Below, one piece after another: positions 1 to 13,900 of a stretch of 64,000 bases of DNA. A program made the translations under genes and the position numbers. Each line of letters begins with the position of its first letter. Within the stretch, counting starts at the first letter, position 1. Under the pieces are notes generated by a model. That model had not been told where the DNA came from, made no database searches, and worked only from the letters and a program-made list of their open reading frames with translations. Source of the stretch: Lucifuga dentata (lineage: Eukaryota; Chordata; Actinopteri; Ophidiiformes; Bythitidae); the NCBI GenBank assembly GCA_014773175.1, contig VXCM01000055.1:280436-344435 (forward strand), written 5' to 3'.

Positions 1-1744
1 AGAGGCTTAAAAATGTCACCTTCAAGTTTTTAAATATGCTCTGTGCTTCACAGTTAAGATCCATCAAACAAACAACAAAGAATTGTAGGGCATACTGTAC
101 ATAAAAATCTTATAGCGTTTTGTAATGGAACATCAGACTATAATGAGCAGTGAAAAATGGTTCTTTGTGGAGCCATTAAAGGGCCATGAAGAGAGAATCA
201 CTGTTACTGCCATGTGCAGTATTACTAATAGTTTTGCAAACTGCAATTACATTAAGGCATTTAAATGGTTCTCCAATAGGTAAATGCGCTGTAATGAATA
301 ATTTTGCTCACACAAATAACTCTAAAAAGTCATCTTCTCAAGTGTGTAGGGCAACTGTTATCCTGCAGATCATCTGCCCCTGGAGAGGTGAGAATCCTTT
401 CACTGAGCACCTGCTGATATTTGGCACCACATGCCTCACACATCCCATCTCTGCATCTGGACTACAGCAGATGTTCTTGAATAATTTCACATACAGGTGA
501 AAGTTCTTTCTCTTTCCAGCTGAACTCAGTTTACTTAACATGTCTTCCATTCCATATATCCTAAGATGTGCTAGCACTTTCTGCTCAACCGATAGCTGCC
601 AGTTCTTACCTTCAACTTTCCCTGCAGGGAGGGTAGCAAACCTAGAGGGAGGGACACTGAAGAGCCATTTTCCACTCATTTTATTTGCCTCCCCCCACCC
701 CCTTGCTGAAAAATAAGACTTTAACCTGATCCTGAAAGGTAGCATGTCTCAAATGCATCACAATGTCCAAAAAGCAGATGGCTGTCTAGCAGGACAACAA
801 TTCGGTCTCTGAAACACTGAATAATACATGCATATCTTGCTGTGATCCAGCGAATTCAATGGCCTATAGAAAAGGATTGCTCTCAACGTAAACCATTTTG
901 CTAGAGGCTGTTCTCTTTCCTCAGGTCCAGTCTCCCATAAATAATTTGCCTTCAACCTTCACATGCATAAAAATTGCAACTTGTTGGTTATGAGAGAGAA
1001 CAGTGAGGATGCACTTTGAATGCCAATGTGGCGATGAATAAACAATGGCTCACTGGTCCAGGAGCAATGCAGAGCTGCCAGGAGACATTGCTTTGAGTCC
1101 ACAGGCTCTCTTAATGGTTTTTGCCACAGACCAATCCTTTCACTCAGCTGTGAATGGGAGGCTGTTTTGATCAGAGGGGCTACTTTAATAATTTCAACAA
1201 AGCAGCAATACCCAAGGCACACTGGACAACCTTGAATGATCCTTCCTGATTATCCTCCAACCACTCAACTCAATTTGAATCATCCTTGAACAGAAATCCT
1301 AGAACAACATACTTATGGAATATGAGGAATAGGTTGCTACTTATTTTCAACCATGTAAGAATGATTATCTGTGCCAGAAATCATAATTACAATCAATTAG
1401 ATGAGTCTATGAAACTGAATCAAAAAATGTTCTTTGCACTTTGTTACAGCAAATCCAGGTGGCTCTTATAAAGCTCAAAATCAAAATTCAAAAGCAGCCA
1501 AAACACTAGAAAAAAGTGCTTCTGAACAGGCACGACACCTGAGACACAAATCAGTCTGTTTTCCTTAGAAATAGGAAAAGATGTCATTTTGGTGTGGTAC
1601 TACAGTGCCATCTACTGGTGACTAGGTACTACAGTGACACCACATATAAGCCATAATGTACAGTACACACACACAGGAGAGAAAGTAGTATGTACTTTCT
1701 CTCCTCTAAAATGGATCTATGATGCAAAGTTCATCAAACTATGA
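1..1744. other. region downstream of arhgap32, no gene recognised
   Basis: Only short chance reading frames on both strands. None has splice sites, domain similarity or sustained codon bias. It includes a GTGCCATCTACTGGTG motif near 1605-1621 of the type often met in dispersed fish repeats. Confidence 0.5.
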
Positions 1745-2684
1745 TGTCATAACATGTCTTTATTTTTGTTTAAAACTCACTAAAATAATACATTTAACAT
1801 GTCTTAACAGAATAGCTTCATCTACAAGATTGGATTTGAAATAGCAAATTTAATGAATAAAACATCATCATATGTAAAACACCACGTTGTTAAAATTTCC
1901 CTAAAAGAGAAAAGAAAAAAATAATAACTTTCTCACAAATCACAATGATATACAAAATACACTTTCCTAACAAATAAGCTGATTTGTATCTAGCATATTT
2001 TGCCTTTGTAGTATTGACCTTAACATAGCACTTATGGAATGATTGCATTATTCAAATGTCTCCTGTGTGGTAAAGAATAAAAACTGAAACATTGGAAACC
2101 ACAAGATTATCTCCCATTTATATGCAAAAGTGCTAATTTACTTTTTAAGAGCAAGCATCATGTACACATCAAGTAAGACAATGTGTGTGTCATGAACAGT
2201 AATCCCCAAAGTGCTTGAAGTCTGAGCAGAATATAATATAGAAAAATGTACAGTACATTGGCCACATGTTATGTGTTTATACAAATATAATACATCTAAA
2301 ATGTAATTGTTATTTTATACACATTCCTATTTGTATTTTAAAATCATCATGATAAAACCAGTTGTTACTTTGCCTTATTTCATTTTCATTGTTTAGACAA
2401 AAAAATAAAATATATAAGCCACCACTTAATACAATATCTGCATAAGATTCATTTCTTATCTTTGAGAGCTCACACAACCCATTGCAATAAACAGTATGTA
2501 CCAATACAAGCAATGTCAACAGCATGAGTACCAAATACAGCAGCCCCACGTCACACTTTTAGCAGCCTCCTGAAGATTAAAACAAACATATACTTTCAAC
2601 ACAACAGTCTGTTGGTCTGGCAGAGGATAAAGTGCTGTTCTCCTTTGGCCCCAATATGGAATTAGATAAAACCAGTGGTCAGAA
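1745..2684 (-). other. arhgap32: arhgap32 3' untranslated region (inferred extent)
   Basis: AT-rich noncoding sequence after the TGA. The minus strand carries ATTAAA at 1849-1854 and AATAAA at 1759-1764, with no stronger signal seen nearer the stop. The end point is inferred. Confidence 0.5.
1759..1764 (-). promoter_or_regulatory. candidate polyadenylation signal of arhgap32
   Basis: AATAAA on the minus strand, about 920 bases after the stop codon. Use is not shown by the sequence. Confidence 0.4.
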
Positions 2685-4969
2685 TCACTCGTAGACCCCA
2701 GCCTCTGATCTCAACCCAACATGATGAAAAGCCTCGTGACCCACAGCCTTGGACGGCAGTCTGTGTCTGTGGGGAGACATACAGCCCTGGCCAGGCAAAT
2801 ATCCAGCCATGGCTTTACCGGATCTTGTGGGTTTAGATCTGGGAGCTGCATAATACCCCTCCATGTGGTCATAGTGTGTGGGCCTGATTTTAGTGCTCTG
2901 AGTCCTTCTGTTGGGCTGAGTGGAAAAGGATCCCAGATGCTCTGGATCCAAAGGAGATTTAGTGTGGTAATGATAGAAGTGACGGTTTTCTCTGGTACTC
3001 TGTGACCTTCCTGGTCTCCTGAGGATGCCAGGTTTCAAAATACCAGAGTAGCTGTTGACAGGATTGGTTATAATTAATCTGTCCTGCTCATGACCTTGTG
3101 TATGGCTTCTGTCATTGAGCTCAACGTTCTTGACATTAGGGCAACCACTTTCTGGAAGTGAGGGAACTTTACAGAACAGCGGCTGCTGCTGAGATTGGTG
3201 TGTCTGCAAGGAGCTTTCTTTGATCTGAATCTTCCTGGACATACTCTCCTGCCTACTTGGGCCTGGCTCTGCACTAGACCAGTGCCTGGAGGCCTCATGG
3301 TGTGCATGTTGGGTCTTTGGGGAAGTTGGAGACGTAGCTACTACATTGTTTTGGCTATACGTCTTGTCAGCGGAGAGGAGGCAGCCATTTCCTGGGTCTG
3401 ACTTGCTCCTTGTGTGCATTATCTCTCTACTTCTAGACCCAGTTGGCGAGAGGGGACTGTCAAAGGGACGTACTGTATTTTTATGCCTACATTTATTCTC
3501 TTGCTTGACTGGTTGGTAGGCAACTCTTTCAAAAACCTCTGCATCTCTAGCCTCATAAACAACTGTGTCCCTGCTCTCTATGTAAAGCTCCCTGTTCACA
3601 GAGGGGCGATGGCGCGGAGAATAGTTGTAGTAATCTGACTGACTACTATCTCTCGTGGAACGCAAAGTATAAGACTGACTGTGCCGGATGCCACTTGGCT
3701 GGCAGGGCTCCACATAATAGTGAGAGCCATCTACTGGGCTCATGTCTGAATAAGGGTTGTAACGGCAGTCAGCACGCGTTTGCTCAAAGTGCGGCTGTAG
3801 AGGTTGGAGGCCTGTCTGAACCAGCCGCTGATAAGGTGCTTCGTGGCTTGATGGCTCCACATAAAACATGGTGTCAGGGGGCATGACTTCTGTCTCTGCC
3901 AGCTCATAATGACTTATCTGAGGAGCATGGAAGGAGCGAGCCCTCCGGATGGCTGGGTGCCCAATGATTCTATCATCTGACCTCTGCCATTGGCCTTGCT
4001 GCCTGTGGCAGCCACTGATAAGGTGCTCATCTGTAGGGTAATGTCTGTACTGAGGTGACAAAGGTTGCTTAAAGCCTAAAGTGCTGTAGCGACTTTCAGA
4101 GGAATGCCTGTAAATGGGTTTTGGCCCCGAAACATGAAGGGGCTGAGAATTGGGCCGAGGGCAGTGAGGTGCAGGCATTCGTCCTGCTCGAACAGGCCTA
4201 TGATGATGATTACTGTAGACATCCTCAACAAAGCCCAGAGGTCGTTTTTCCTCGGGACTGTAGTGATGGGTTGCTGATGGCTGCAGTGGATGTGGAATGA
4301 CCTCCTCAACAGACGCAGGCATGGCGGTCTCAGCCAAAACAGCACGAAAGTTAAAGACATTGATAGAGTCCGTGTTGGCATATAAAGGACAAACTGATGG
4401 GCTCTGAGCGGGGCAGACTGGCTCAGTCGGAGTTGAAACACCGACACTCTGATAGGTTGGCTCTGCCTGGGGATCATCATGCCTCACATCTCTAAGCGGT
4501 TGCTCTTTCTCCTCTCTGCGCTCCTTCATCTCTGCATTACCTTCATCCAAGCTTCCTGACCCAAGTGGGCTGACATTCGGTGTGAAATTGCATGTACTTT
4601 CCTGTCCATCAGTGACCTGCAACTGCTCTGAGCAGAGGTGTGCAGGCAGAAAATGAACAGGATGAGGGCAGCAATGGCTGTCAATATTGGTGTGAATCGG
4701 CGGCGGCCACTTGGAAATAGAGGAAACATGAGGGCCATAATACAGATTAAGGTCAAGAACATTGGGTCTGGGGAGTCTGTCCTGGATATGAGCAGTTTCC
4801 TGTCTCTGGAGAGGATGTGAGGGGCCACTGGTTTGGGTGTTTCTCCTCTGGGAGTCACTGCTGGCCTTCTGGGCAGATTCAGCCAAAGCCAAAGCCAACT
4901 TGCGTGCAGCACTCATCATGGGAGGGTGAGGAGGGAGAACAGACACTGTACTCATAAGTCTATGTGTTC
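2685..4969 (-). CDS. arhgap32: arhgap32 coding exon 21 (last): disordered tail
   Basis: This 2285-base exon carries residues about 975-1735 and the TGA stop. Acceptor tccctccccag precedes GAACACATAG. The segment MSAARKLALALAESAQ is a family signature. Later blocks IRRARSFHAP, LQPLQPHFEQ, RYNPYS and RSKSDPG match conserved islands of the ARHGAP32 tail. It is rich in Tyr, His, Pro and Ser with no folded domain visible; in mammals the tail binds partners such as PSD-95, beta-catenin and Src-family kinases. Confidence 0.93.
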
Positions 4970-7900
4970 CTGGGGAGGGATAAGACAAACAACGCTACAG
5001 TATGACAGGACAAACAAAGCTATGGTAAGACATGATGGGACAACACACAAAAGCTTTCATAAGAAACTAAAGAATGCATTATTGTTATTTAACATTGGTT
5101 ATATAACTACTATACTGTACATACTGGACATATTCAGGCAATGGTGTGTATTATGTTAAAGAGTAGTGATACTGACCTGGATCGGGCAGGTTCTGTGCAG
5201 ATTGGCTGAGGTCTGTAAGGCCTGATGGCTGGCTTACTGTGCTGAGAGGGCTGCAGTGTTGGTACGATGCTCTGAGCTCCTTTCCACCTGCAACTGGAGC
5301 TTCACACTTCTCCATTGGTGGAGAAAAGGAGGGTAGAGGCGGAGGAGACGCCGATGCTGCCCCGTGGCTCTCAAAAATACCATACGGTGTGGAGGCAGTC
5401 TTACCATCTGCTTCAGCCATAACATGGCTCTTAAACGACTTCTTCCTGAGTTTCGGCGAGAGTGGCTTGATAGCCTTCTGCCCACCTTTACCGAGAACTG
5501 GGCTAACATCTGGAGACAGAGAATAGTTGATGTTTTTTTTGGGAGAGGAGATGGGCTCTGATTCACTGGAACCCCCTGCACTCTTCCTCCACTTACTGCC
5601 ACCTCTGTTTTGCTGTGGTCCAGGTATTGCTGTAGGTAGGCTGCACTGAAATGACATTGGATCAAAGTCTAAAGTAGAAATGCCTGCTGTTGGTCGGCAA
5701 AGGTCAATATCATCCTCCAGATGTGGTGAAACACATGCGGTGGTACGGACGTGATCGGCACCATCGTGGATTTCATTTAGTGCGTGGTTTCTGTGGTCAT
5801 CTGTATTTCTGGTGACGTGTAGTTCATCCCCACTGATGGCAGACATGGCCTCACTTATAGAACGAGGTCTAAGGGGCCGATAATTTGGAGGCTCCCCTGG
5901 GATGGATGAGAACACATGCATATTAAAATGAGCTTTCAAATGTCAAGAAAATAAATTAAAAAATGTAATATTAACCACTGGGAGTCATCAGCAAAGAATG
6001 CAAGTCTTCATCATACATCTACATATATAGTACACTAGATGTATTGAAACAAGCCTATGCAAAATGTAATTGATAATTACCTTCCACATTGTGCAAAGAG
6101 GTAAGAGATTCCTCACTTTTGGTAGAGCGCAAAGTACCGTTATCACCTCTTCCACCTGCAAATGTTTCAGAGCAATTAAGTTTTCATAATAAAACAAATC
6201 TCTTGCTATCTTTAAAAGCACACTTTGAACTGTCAAAGTTAGCACAGGAAATTAACAACTTCAATGTTCATTAAAACGTAAGGCTACAGAAGCTTTCGCT
6301 CTTTAGCAGCAGTGTTCTGACCTGGCAGTGCAATGCTCTTTATCTCATTTGGCTCGCTGGGGTGTCGTTTCAGCTTACGTTTAGACACGGAGTTGGACTT
6401 GCCCAGATGGAAAAAGGAGAGCCAGGTCCCCACAGGAGACTTTTTAGCCTTAGTAGGAGCCCGCTTGCTGCCACAACATGGAAACAAATCATCTGTACCA
6501 CTCGCAGTACGAGTTACCTCGCTTACACTGGCAGAAATAGACAACACACGCGTAAAGTGGAAAACAACATGCTTGGTATTGCTTCATGTTCAATTACATA
6601 AGAAACAACAAAGGATTGCTCTGGTGGTCTGTAAAACTACCTCTCTGTGGGGAAGTCGATGACTGTGTGGAACTTGCCAAGTAGAGCTCCTGGTCCCTCA
6701 CCGACCTCGATGTAGTCATTTTGGGTGAGGGAGGGGGGCGTGGCTGGGGAGCCCAGCTGTGCCTGAGTACGAGCCTGGGCCTCCTCCAAAGACAGTAACT
6801 TTGTGGATGGGGAACAGACCAGCAGTGACTTGGGTCTGGATAAGGCATTGTTACCTAAATGCAAGGTGTTAAGAGTTATAGATATGAACAGATAGGGCAT
6901 CTTTTTCTTATTTTCTTGGTTTCCACTGTGGAGAGAAGTGGGGAGACCTACCAGTGCTTTCCCGTATGATGGCATTGAGTTTCGGGCTAAAGAGAGCCTC
7001 AGTGTTGTTGAGAATGAACTCCACCACCACTGACTGGATACGGACCTCCATGAATGCTGCTGTGCCACTAAAACAGGCTGACTCTATCTGCCTGGACCTG
7101 AAACACAGTTACAGCACAACCTGTTTCACTGCTCTGGATCACTGAGGCATGCCCCAGTTCACTGTCATAGAAAGACTAGAATGAAACAGTAATGTTGCTA
7201 CAGCATTAATTTGACAGTTTTCATTCAGCCATGTAAGGATGGTGACAGTGATGATAGTTGAAGAGTCACCTGAGGAGATTAGGTGCCCAGACAATAGCCA
7301 GATTTTTAGTGTGCATGTTAGTGACATTGCTGAAAGTGGCCAGACGGGAGAGATGCCTCATTAGGAACTCCAGAGTCCTGTGAGTAAAGAAAAGAAATAT
7401 ATAACTACAGCTTTCATCTGTCAATTTCAAAATATTTGTTTTTACTTAATAAATAGGGGAGATGAGAAATCACAGGGGGTATAGGTTGTTTATCACTGTT
7501 ATCCTATTTATTACCAGCAGATGGAGATGTTATGTATGAGTTCAATAAGATACAGGATTAATTTCTCATTGAAAAAATTTATGCAGTGCAGGAATTTTCA
7601 ACATGATCAATTGTACCTGCTATACAGGCTGTGCTGTACTCAGGTGTTCATCAGAATGACACTAAGAATTATTTAAGAGTGTGTTTCATGTACAAGTTTT
7701 TGATGGCACAAACCAAACTGGCATCACAGGAGCTCTGAACCATTTTCTAAAACATAAAACCATATTTTAGTTGTCGTTTTATTTCGCCAAATTCCCTAAT
7801 CTTTCAAAATCAAATGTTAAGGTGACACCCACCTTAAAATTCAACGTTTTGCCTGCTAACACGTACATCCAAGTGTAGAAGGCACAGTCGTTTTTAATTT

Positions 7901-10900
7901 CTCTGTAAAAGTTGTCTTCTCCTGGGACTATATTCCCTGATGGAGACATACATTTTCTCTGTGTTGGATCGGTTAAATTAAGTAACTTCAATAAAAGTAA
8001 GAACAACATTTGGTTTGCGATAATAGATTATCTCTCTTAAGCACGTTTTAAGTCTCTGTGAGTTGATTTTTATAGCGTAATGGAATGAATTGAAACACAG
8101 GGCTGTCTGGAAGGTAGGAAAAACAAATCTAAAAGGTACTGCTCCGGTCGTATGTTTTGAAAAATGATTGGCAGTGATGTGACCTGTATGCAGGTTGTAT
8201 TTTTTGAGCTCAAACAAAAAATCAAAATCACCCTTATGCTCCTTTAAGTGATGCATGATTTTCTTAAGTCAAACAAAATGTAATTTATACCATCAGGGCG
8301 CACTGTGAGCTTACAGTCTGACCTGTAATGTGGAGGAGGGAGCTGCTGGATGACATTATGGATTTTTACCAGCCTCTCCTCGTCTGTGGCTGCAGACACG
8401 GCCTCCTGTGAAAACAGAGAACAAAGCACAATCAACACTGAGAAACTGACAATCAGAGCTGAGGGAGCTGCTTCTTTGCAACATTCCCACTCTCTTTTTC
8501 CTTTTATTTTCAGAGACTGGCTGGTATGTTGGCTTGTCTAATCCTCTATTCTGTTTTAGCATGCATATCTAATCGTTGTTTCTAGAGAGCTCAGTGTAAT
8601 GCAATGACCCACATTTTAGCAGCACTTTGAAATGAGCAGAAAACCCCAAATTGTTTCTTCAATTACTTCATCCCTAGATAGCTAGAAATGTGTCCTCTGC
8701 AGCTTTTTTCTTTCCGTACAGTCTGTGACCCCTACTCCCATTCCCATCCCCATTCCCACTCTAATCCACAATGTTCTTTTCCTTACAGAGAATCTGTCAT
8801 AGAGTTGGTAGGTGAGCAGGGGATTGGGCAGCTCTCTGAAGTACAGTTTGCAGAGGGAACCCACTGAATGAATATCCTGCCTGAAGACGTCTCTGCTCAG
8901 GTCTGGGATTTGCTCTGAGTCAAACTCGTGCCTATGCAGAGAGAGATAAGATCTAATAGTAGACAGTGTAAACATTTCAAGAACATAAACTACTCTTTAC
9001 TAACTTGATGAATTCATAATTTATCTGTCCAATTCTGATATCTTCTTTTCTGAGAAAGTAATGCTTTACATCTTTCCTGTGGATTTGTATCAAATAAATA
9101 TTGGGGTGATTTCCATTTCTTCATCATCCTGATTATTTCTCTTCCAAAAAATACAAAATCTTCTTAAAAATAAGTTTCTGTGATACTGTTGCTGAGTCTT
9201 CACGCCGTAAGAACATTGATCAAAGATGGAAACTGATGTCATTGTCATGAAGTTTGTCAGGTGAGAAAAGTCAATCTGATTGGCTGTTAACACCAAATCA
9301 GATTATGGCCTTCCCTGTTTGCTGCTTCCCTGTTTGAGTTGGTAACAATAAGTACTCTTACAAAGTGACAAATAGATGAGAAGATGATCACAGCTTTCTA
9401 TTTTTTTTTAGAAGCACTTCAGGAACATGCTTTTCAAAAATTTCATAAAGTTATTGTACAGGCACTGTATATTTTCAGACAGTGCACCATCTAAATTCAT
9501 TAAGCCCTTATAAAAGGCAATACCAACTGCAGAAATACTCAATTTCAAAAAGAAGAATACTACTCACAACAATGTAGAGAGTAACCAAACATATCACTGG
9601 CCATGTAAACACAGAGACAGAGCCCATACCTAAAAAAAACTTCTGCAAAAGTTATTTGTGGTTACTGAAGAAGCAGCATATTGAAAAACAGACACAAACC
9701 TCAATTTCTGGATATTGGAAGAGATCCCAGATAGTCTGTAGATTCCATCCACAACTCCGAGTCTCTCTATGAATTCTGCACAGCTCTTAACAACCTGTGG
9801 GACTACAGGACAGCAGACTGACATGAGCTGTGGTTGCATCATGAGCTTTCCAAAAAACATCTGAAAACTAGTTTAGTTAAGATGTGTACTTGTTGTGAAT
9901 ATTGCAAATAACAAGTCAGCCCAGGTCATTGTTCTTTGTCATTTTAATGCTTGTTAAGATGACAAAGAATATTATGTAGAAATATACTAACAATCTGCGG
10001 TCTTAGATGACAATATGATTGTGCTGGTTGATTGATGGTTCTGAGCCACACATGACACATGTATGATTTTGTTTAAGTAATATAATCTCCACTATGCATA
10101 TGAAACCTGTACAAACTTTTATTTAAAGTCTACCCAAATTAGGTCAGAGAATTAAATATCACCATATTTCAGAATGGTACCTGAATGGTTCATATTTTAA
10201 TTTATCAAATAATCTGCAATATAGTGGCACAGATGAGACTGAACAGAGATGGGAGAAAATCATCTCTCTATTGTATATATTATTGTGTTTAAAAAAAAAC
10301 TAACAAATTTGATCAAATTTACGTAGATCAATGTAGAAGCACACCTCACTGTCAAACATTAAAAGCACCACAGCAATGTAGCACAAACACAGGCAGCAGA
10401 TTCTCTAGGTAATCCCTTCTTGGCACATTTACAATTTGAATGCATTTCAGTATGAACTCTCAACAGATGAACAGTATACAAAAGAAAAGATGAAAGAAAA
10501 ACAGGACAATTGTAGCATCTTTTACCCTCATGTCCTGAGTTGTGGAGATATTCCCCCAGATCACAGCCAAACACTCTCTCTTTGAGTATGCCACGCTGTC
10601 GTAGCTTCTGCGGCGGGGGGCGGGACTTCATAAAAGACCTCAGGAAAGTAACCAGCTTCCCGTGCTTCTTACACACTGATTAAGATGGCAGAGACACACA
10701 CACACATGACAGCCACTTTAAATCAATCCCTCTGCCGTGAGCAAGTCTTAAAGAAATCATCAACAACAGAACACATGCAGAAGAAAGAGAAGAGTACCTG
10801 GCTTTGGCACTGAGCTTTGAACACTGGGGGGAATCTTATCATTTATCAGCTCAACACAGTCGCAGGGGAAGAAACCAACCTGTGAAGAGAACCGAATCAA

Positions 10901-13900
10901 AGGAGAGAGAGACTGTGATGCACTTGTAAGTTGTGAGATCAAAGCCCCACTGGGATGTCGAGTGCTGTGGCAGACTGTTATAGGATGAAGGTGCAGAAGT
11001 AGGTCAAGCATGATGGCACAGTCCTGCTTTTAGGTCAAGCATCCAGGGGTATCGGTCAACCGCTATGACAAACCACCATCTTGTTGCTATGGTGATTTCA
11101 AAAACAAGGGGTTCAATCGATGAGCACTAACACAATCTCAACATGAAAAATAGGAAGTGAAACAGGGAAATGAAATTTAAAAAAATGTCCAAAATGTATA
11201 CCTTTTTTTTTCTCAACAGACTTATAAAATGTTACTTTTGTCGATTTATTGCTAAAAGTCAAATGCCAGAAAATCAATCAACATCATCAAATGATTATTT
11301 GAAAAAGTAATCCATTTAGTTGCAGCCCTAGAAAACTCAATTGGAAGTTGTTGATCGGTGCTTATTTAACTGCAGGATACCATCCCGGCCACAATGTGAA
11401 AGCAGCACCACAGATGTTTTTACCTGAAATCCATGTTTCCCTCTCCACCAGCCAGTGTCTTCTTTAGGAGGCATGTCTATGACTGACACAATGTCGCCGA
11501 CCTGGATCACAAAGAGTGTGGTGATGAGAATAACGTGCTCATGCAGACAGTTGTATATTTGTGACTGAGCACATCAAACACATTATGATGGAATTAGAAA
11601 AGTATCTAGAGAAACAATTTCCTGCTCAGAAATGAAAATGCAGGCAACCAAAGTCAAAATGAATGAAACAGCAAGTAAGACTGTTCCTCATATCCATAAT
11701 ATTGCAGCGTTTACCTCAAAGGTCAACTCATCTGTGGCCTGGGCTGTGTAACGCTTGGTGACATGAGCAGCGGCGATGGCAGGGACATTGATTGAGGCTT
11801 CCTCAGACACCAGCAGATGGTTCCCCTTGTTATCAATCTGACAAATAAAAGATTTTCTTACAAAACTTTGAGGAAAAGCTTCTTGGAAATGTTCGCCTAG
11901 CTTAGCACATACATGTTATTTCTTGGTTGTTTAACATATTAAATAATTGTGGTTTTCAAAGCCAAAGGATCTTCTAGTATTTGGGCTAAGCTAATCATGT
12001 TCTTACATTACATTGATGCCGATTTTCTTATCTGACAAAGTGCAAACAAATACATTTTCTTGTTCCTTTAACTAAATAATAATGTTGGGTAAACTCCTTA
12101 GTTAGTTGAGTGTGAGCAATCAAATAATAAGTACCTACTACCTACCTCCATCCATGTTAGTACTGGACCACAGTTGATCTTGTTGTCAGCAATGACTGAG
12201 AAGCGAGACAGGTAGGTTGCCAACATCTTGGTTATTGACTGAAGTGAGACAGGATTATCAAAATTTAAAGTCTGACAAATCAGCACAATACATGACACAA
12301 TATGCTGCAATACACAACATGTATTGCAACAAGTTGATTTGTTTAGCAGATAAATCCCAGGTATGCCATTTATGTAGGAGATTGCAGGTGATGCAGTTCT
12401 CCATTACCTCAACAGTGTCGTTTAACGTGTCGAGTCGTGGCAGCTCAGTGAACTGAGAGTAACGGCGGTCATAGATACACAAGTGCAGGTGTTTGTCCAG
12501 GACCCGGAAGTCTTCATAGGACCTTTTTACGAGCCAGTTTCGACCCTGACAACAGAGTAAAGAAAGCGTTACTGACCTATTTTTAAAATAGCATACAGGT
12601 TGTTTAAGTTGTATCTTTTCAAAACATTTCATGGACGTTCACATATTTATAATCAATGAAACCTTAATTTAAAGAAACAGTACCTGGCAAGTGATCTGGA
12701 CCAGAAAGACCAGCTCTTTGGAGTCCAGACCAACTTTCTGTCCTTCAATCTGCCCTTCCACAAAGGCCAACTGCACAGAAAAGAAAGTGAAGAAAGAGAG
12801 ACAGAGAAAATCATATAGATGGGACCACATTCTCAATAACGGATGAGTATAATACAGCAAACTTTCTGTATGTGATCTAATCTACAAGAAGAACATCGTG
12901 TACAACCCCTTTTTTTCCACTAATACACCACTTTCACACACCTTGAAAACTCAAGCAACATAAAAACAGAGAGTAATGTTAACATTGTAAAAATATAATA
13001 AAGGGACTGGTCTACAAATGGACTTCTTTAGCACACATGACAAGTCTTATTTCACAAAGGCAGAATATGTCTGCACTGCTAAAAGCATGGGTGTGTTTCA
13101 AATTCTCAACTCACTATAAATCCTGCAGTATGAAATGTATAATAAATAAGCTGCTAACATGTCAGCACCTGGAGGTGGTGTAGATTTAGCACAGATTTCT
13201 TCCTCTTCCTCTCCAGTCCTCTTTACCAGTATTCTACATGACCCACTATAGGGAAGATCAAAGCCTCACAGAAGTTTGGGAATACATTGATAGACATAGC
13301 ACAGACTTCAAAGGCCCAGAAGCTGAGGGAAGTTCTGGTTATTTATAACTGTTAGCAGCTCATCCAGATACATGGTTATACAACACTTGGCGACCTAGTT
13401 AGGCATCACTGCTCAACAGTAAAACAGTAAACCAACCTAATAAAGAATGTAGAATTTGAAATTGCCTTTGAATAAATCATGATGGAACTGCTAGCTAGAA
13501 TCTGTTTGACACAAAAGTCCAAACATGATGTGCAGTACAGTATGTATTACAATAAGTAATGAGTAGAAATGAATTACAGATATACAAAAGTCCTTCCTGG
13601 ATGAAGCAAAAACTATTCTGGCTAATGAAAGAAAAGATTTTCACAGCAAAAATCTAATCAAAATGAATATTCTCTCCAAGTTTTCATTGTAAGCATGCTT
13701 GAGCATCACTTCCTTCATGCTGCTCATACCTGAGCTAATCTGCCCTAAGTCAAACATTCTCACACAGCTCAGCTACATTAACAGAAACATACCTGCATAT
13801 GTTAATCATTCATAAACATCTGGCATCATAAGATCAAATTAATATGCAATCATCGCACGTTTAAGTTACCTGCCACTAAGGCATTCAGATATCCATCCGC

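Noticed and set aside
186..500. 104-codon plus-strand open frame beginning with a signal-like segment
   Set aside because: The hydrophobic start is weak, the rest has no domain, and no neighbouring exons fit.
2721..5526. Several plus-strand open frames over the last two arhgap32 exons
   Set aside because: They are antisense shadows of long minus-strand exons, with no splice sites or domains of their own.
11083..11100. TTGTTGCTATGGTGATTTC as a third RFX site
   Set aside because: The second half site is degenerate, so it is not distinguishable from chance.
12258..12407. Extension of the PX exon beyond 12408
   Set aside because: The frame stays open by chance, but family alignment and the GTAATG donor end the exon at 12408.
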